Made by a program: the position numbers and the translations under genes. A stretch of 64,000 nucleotides of DNA, taken from NCBI GenBank assembly GCA_913057175.1, contig CAJXNP010000001.1, positions 372,001 to 436,000 of the forward strand, read 5' to 3'. Shown piece after piece: positions 61,576-64,000 of this stretch. Within the stretch, counting starts at the first letter, position 1, and the number at the start of each line of letters is the position of its first letter. The DNA is from an uncultured Cytophagales bacterium (GTDB lineage: Bacteria; Bacteroidota; Bacteroidia; Cytophagales; Cyclobacteriaceae). The notes under the pieces were generated by a model. It ran no database searches. It had not been told where the DNA came from and worked only from the letters and a program-made list of their open reading frames with translations.

Positions 61576-61627
61576 ACGATTAAAATCATCATTCTTTTTT
61601 GTTTTGTTAAAAGATTATTTTAATCGT
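61576..61627 (+). repeat. Inverted repeat downstream of fabH
   Basis: ACGATTAAAAT (61576-61586) pairs perfectly with ATTTTAATCGT (61617-61627) across a 30-base T-rich loop. It lies 27 bases after the fabH stop and 65 bases before the next gene. It could end fabH transcription, though no T run follows the stem. A 30-codon frame starting ATG 61565 runs through it and is probably chance. Confidence 0.45.
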
Positions 61628-61691
61628 CAAAGGTTCTCCCGAAGGGTATCCCTTTAGGGCATCTGACCATTTTAAAGCAAAAGATTTACAG

Positions 61692-61919
61692 ATGAAAACT
61701 ACAGCTTATAATCCCAGTCCCCTAGAAGTTGAATTTGCCAACATCCTGGAAGGGTTGAAAGATAAGATTGGTGACAACCTCGATGGACACAAAATTATTG
61801 GTTTCGAGAAAAGAGCAGATATTGACAACCCCATTCTAAAAGTTACCCTTCAAGATCAGGACGGGGACAGGCATGTGGTAATTATCCAGATTATTCAAAA
61901 ACCTGATCCAATGATATAA
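61692..61919 (+). CDS. Small acidic hypothetical protein
   Basis: A 75-residue protein, acidic, with helix then strand character: VEFANILEGLKDKIGDNLDG followed by LKVTLQDQDGDRHVVIIQII. No signal peptide and no recognised family. Its stop overlaps the next ATG by one base (TAATG), indicating translational coupling with the 195-residue protein that follows; the two probably act together. Confidence 0.65.
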   Translation: MKTTAYNPSPLEVEFANILEGLKDKIGDNLDGHKIIGFEKRADIDNPILKVTLQDQDGDRHVVIIQIIQKPDPMI

Positions 61920-62506
61920 TGGAGGTTAAAAGATTTAGTTCGGATGACATAGATTTTATAAGCAAATCCGAATACATACTCCGAAAAAACGAACTGGTTA
62001 AACAACTTTTCAAGAATCTGTCCTTTCTTCGTGAATGTCTGGAAACTGATCTTAAGCAAAATCCCATTCACAATTTCAAAATTCCGGCAGGTAAAATCAG
62101 CAAAGGCGAAAATTTTCATGGACTTCCATACCTGGTTCTGGATTTTCCATCGATATTCAAAAAAGAAAATATTTTTGCCTTCAGAACAATCGTTTGGTGG
62201 GGGAATTTTTACAGTAACAACTTAATCTTAAAGGGTAAGTACCTCTCTCATTTTAAGGGAAAGATCCTGGTGGATTATACGAAAATAAAAAATGAACTAT
62301 TTTATGTGGGTAAAAACCCCTGGCAACATGAAATCGATCAGAGCTATGTTAAAATCAGTAATTTAGATCATGAGAATTTGAAGGAGCAAATCACGCAAAA
62401 CAAATTTGTAAAAATATGTCGCAGACATGAGATCAAGGACCTGAACAAATTGAAATCCAATACCCTGGATTTTTATCAGACTCTTAGAATCAATCTACTG
62501 GATTAG
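61919..62506 (+). CDS. Hypothetical protein coupled to the small acidic protein
   Basis: A 195-residue soluble protein with no signal peptide. It is basic and aromatic-rich, with IPAGKISKGENFHGLPYLVL, then IFAFRTIVWWGNFYSNNLIL and YVGKNPWQHEIDQSYVKISN, followed by a helical C-terminus. I do not recognise the family. Pairing with an acidic 75-residue partner by a TAATG overlap suggests a small complex. It converges on the next gene with a single base between the stops. Confidence 0.65.
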   Translation: MEVKRFSSDDIDFISKSEYILRKNELVKQLFKNLSFLRECLETDLKQNPIHNFKIPAGKISKGENFHGLPYLVLDFPSIFKKENIFAFRTIVWWGNFYSNNLILKGKYLSHFKGKILVDYTKIKNELFYVGKNPWQHEIDQSYVKISNLDHENLKEQITQNKFVKICRRHEIKDLNKLKSNTLDFYQTLRINLLD

Positions 62507-62507
62507 T

Positions 62508-63071
62508 CTAATCCTCAAAATCCTCTTCCATCTGAAACGAATAAAGTGTGGTATCCAACTCCAAACTATCGTCATTGAATTCCTTGATAAACCTACGAAT
62601 CAAAGTATCGTCAATATGGTCGTAATTTAATGCCGCATCGAGACCTATACCATAAGACAAGTTAGGATCGAGCTCACAAAACTCCTGTACCTTTACCGTT
62701 TCTTCCTCCTCCATTTCCATCATCTTTTCTGACATAAACAGTCCTATTTCCTCTTCCAGGTCATCTAACGTTTTAATATCCCCAAATTCATCTTCTTCGT
62801 AGGTTATCTTTTTAAAATGAGGAAACTTCTTGGCCGCTTCATGTTCGGCAATTTCATACATTTCACTTTGGTGATGTAACTTTAGTGTATAAAGAGCTGC
62901 ATCATAGATCACATCTTTTCCTTCGTACTTACCAAGAAAGAAAAAATTAACAAAATCATCAGTGTTTTCTTCTTCGCTATTCAGTAAATACAGTCCATTT
63001 CCGACAGAGATTTTCTTTTTAAACTCCGTTATTTCCTTTTTATCGAAACCTTTGTTGTTGTTCATAAACAA
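62508..63071 (-). CDS. Acidic hypothetical protein
   Basis: A 187-residue strongly acidic cytoplasmic protein (runs such as YEEDEFGDIKTLDDLEEEIG and KMMEMEEEETVKVQEFCELD, tail MEEDFED). The start may be the third codon (63065, MNNNKG). The N-terminal part, KKKISVGNGLYLLNSEEENT then DDFVNFFFLGKYEGKDVIYD, suggests a small alpha/beta domain. No known family recognised. It converges on the 195-residue gene and lies 114 bases downstream of the PorT-like gene on the same strand. Confidence 0.65.
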   Translation of the reverse strand: MFMNNNKGFDKKEITEFKKKISVGNGLYLLNSEEENTDDFVNFFFLGKYEGKDVIYDAALYTLKLHHQSEMYEIAEHEAAKKFPHFKKITYEEDEFGDIKTLDDLEEEIGLFMSEKMMEMEEEETVKVQEFCELDPNLSYGIGLDAALNYDHIDDTLIRRFIKEFNDDSLELDTTLYSFQMEEDFED

Positions 63072-63185
63072 GTATTAACCTGGACCCAATAAGATTAAGA
63101 TAGAAGATAGAAAAATAACTTTCACTTGTCAAGACAGTGAATGAATAAAAAGGCGGATAATTTTTAACCTAACTTATAACAAGTA

Positions 63186-63950
63186 CTATTTGTATTTGTT
63201 TTTGACGTACCTCGCTTTTTGGTAGATATCAAAAGTATACATAACGGAGAGCTCCAGTGATTGATTGGTAGATTCAAAATTGTCGTCCAGGCCGGAATTG
63301 GGAATGTAGCCTCCCTCCTTTTCTCCAAGGTAAGTATGCCCAAAATAATATCGAAGATCAAGGGCGATTCGATCTGCATCGTTCAGTTCCAGGAGTATTC
63401 CAGTTCCTACGCTTAATCCCAGCTGCCATCGGTTGTATTCATCAAGCATATTCATATAACCAAAATCATCAATGGGTTCGTCAAAGTTGATGACATAATC
63501 ATATGAAGTGATCAACTGATAGTTTGGATCAAACACTTCATAAACACCCTTTCCACCTAGCCAATAACTTATTTGTGGCCCAACTGACATATACCAATCG
63601 AAATAGTTGGTCTTAAATCTCATCCTGAACATAATTGGCATATGAAGATAATTATATGAGGCTGTATTGGCTGTAAATTCATTTCCACTACTGGATACTT
63701 TTCTGCCAATTTTGGAATAGTATAATTCGGTTAGCAAGGCATATTTATCCTTTTTGTTGTTTTCAAAAACAGCTACAATCCCAGCCTGATATCCAATTTT
63801 ATATTTGGAATCATTAAACTTCTTGTACACATTATCATCAAATACACTTCTTGATGCATTGGCACCAAGTCGTACTCCAAGTTCAATTTGACTGTAACAC
63901 GAAAGGCTGATCCCTATCAGCAAAAACAACAATCCGATTTTACGTTTCAT
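63186..63950 (-). CDS. PorT-like outer-membrane beta-barrel protein
   Basis: A 254-residue protein with a signal peptide (MKRKIGLLFLLIGISLSCYS). The mature part opens QIELGVRLGANASRSVFDD and continues as about eight to ten amphipathic strands, for example YALLTELYYSKIGRKVSSSG, YNYLHMPIMFRMRFKTNYFD and ALDLRYYFGHTYLGE, ending in LELSVMYTFDIY. This fits the PF13568-type outer-membrane barrels that include PorT, but this fold has many members and PorT itself cannot be claimed. The gene starts 50 bases from the right end of the window. Confidence 0.78.
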   Translation of the reverse strand: MKRKIGLLFLLIGISLSCYSQIELGVRLGANASRSVFDDNVYKKFNDSKYKIGYQAGIVAVFENNKKDKYALLTELYYSKIGRKVSSSGNEFTANTASYNYLHMPIMFRMRFKTNYFDWYMSVGPQISYWLGGKGVYEVFDPNYQLITSYDYVINFDEPIDDFGYMNMLDEYNRWQLGLSVGTGILLELNDADRIALDLRYYFGHTYLGEKEGGYIPNSGLDDNFESTNQSLELSVMYTFDIYQKARYVKNKYK

Positions 63951-64000
63951 ACACCAGTCTAAAAATCAATTAATCCTCACATATAGTTCGAGAATTAACA

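Noticed and set aside
1-64000. CRISPR arrays, tRNA, rRNA, insertion sequences, prophage genes, replication origin
   Set aside because: I looked for regular spaced repeats, cloverleaf-type sequences in gaps, transposase or integrase motifs and DnaA-box clusters, and saw none that could be supported.

Overview
The window is a chromosomal segment of a Bacteroidota bacterium, most likely a Cytophagales-type organism (inference). The evidence is a FecR/ECF-sigma/SusC-type locus, GH127 and GH31 exported glycosidases, carotenoid lycopene cyclase, DUF5686- and PorT-like outer-membrane proteins, promoter elements of the TAnnTTTG type, AT-rich intergenic DNA and almost no Shine-Dalgarno sequences. No rRNA, tRNA, CRISPR array, transposase or phage gene was found.

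Layout. (1) 1-11.9 kb is the edge of a polysaccharide-utilization locus: the first 21 codons of a SusC-like receptor running off the left end, a FecR anti-sigma factor, a divergent ECF sigma factor, two tandem GH127 (beta-L-arabinofuranosidase family) paralogues, a GH31 lipoprotein, a Tat-exported Gfo/Idh/MocA oxidoreductase and a DoxX protein. (2) 12-21.7 kb holds an AsmA-like exported protein, a GAF/PAS sensor without a kinase domain, a bestrophin-murQ-sugar kinase operon for cell-wall amino-sugar recycling, an SDR enzyme, and a sigma factor/small membrane protein/TonB group. (3) 21.8-23.7 kb is a MarR-pirin-YceI group. (4) 23.7-28.6 kb is a same-strand run in which two class III nucleotide cyclases, one with a ferredoxin domain and one with a response-regulator receiver, bracket lycopene cyclase, a GGPP-type prenyl synthase and a rhomboid protease. 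(5) 28.6-42.2 kb is mostly housekeeping: a Nat-type ABC exporter, dnaJ-grpE, an hpt-adk-obgE operon, an M42-like peptidase, a Ca/Na antiporter, a PolB-like exonuclease, a fused oligopeptide ABC ATPase and RNase R.

(6) 42.2-43.2 kb is a 940-base non-coding, AT-rich stretch with a dispersed repeat, a terminator and a large dyad. (7) 43.2-47.1 kb has a Tat-exported gluconate-dehydrogenase-like subunit with its GMC flavoprotein, a GDSL-like esterase and an inositol-monophosphatase-family enzyme. (8) 47.3-48.6 kb looks like a small accessory island with an Imm26-like immunity protein, a small membrane protein and a broken reading frame. (9) 48.6-57.8 kb has a DUF5686-like barrel, a second MarR, TrmH, an HMCES/YedK-like protein, and a four-gene operon of unknown exported proteins ending in a large leucine-rich-repeat protein. 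(10) 57.9-64 kb has a second repeat copy between terminators, a YheT hydrolase, a second HMCES/YedK-like protein, FabH, several unknown genes and a PorT-like barrel.

The points most worth a second look are the two YedK/HMCES paralogues, whose catalytic residues are lost in a complementary way; the redox- and phospho-sensing cyclases around the carotenoid genes; the four-gene exported LRR operon; the DnaJ with half of its zinc centre missing; and the phased operator-like array upstream of the GH31 gene.
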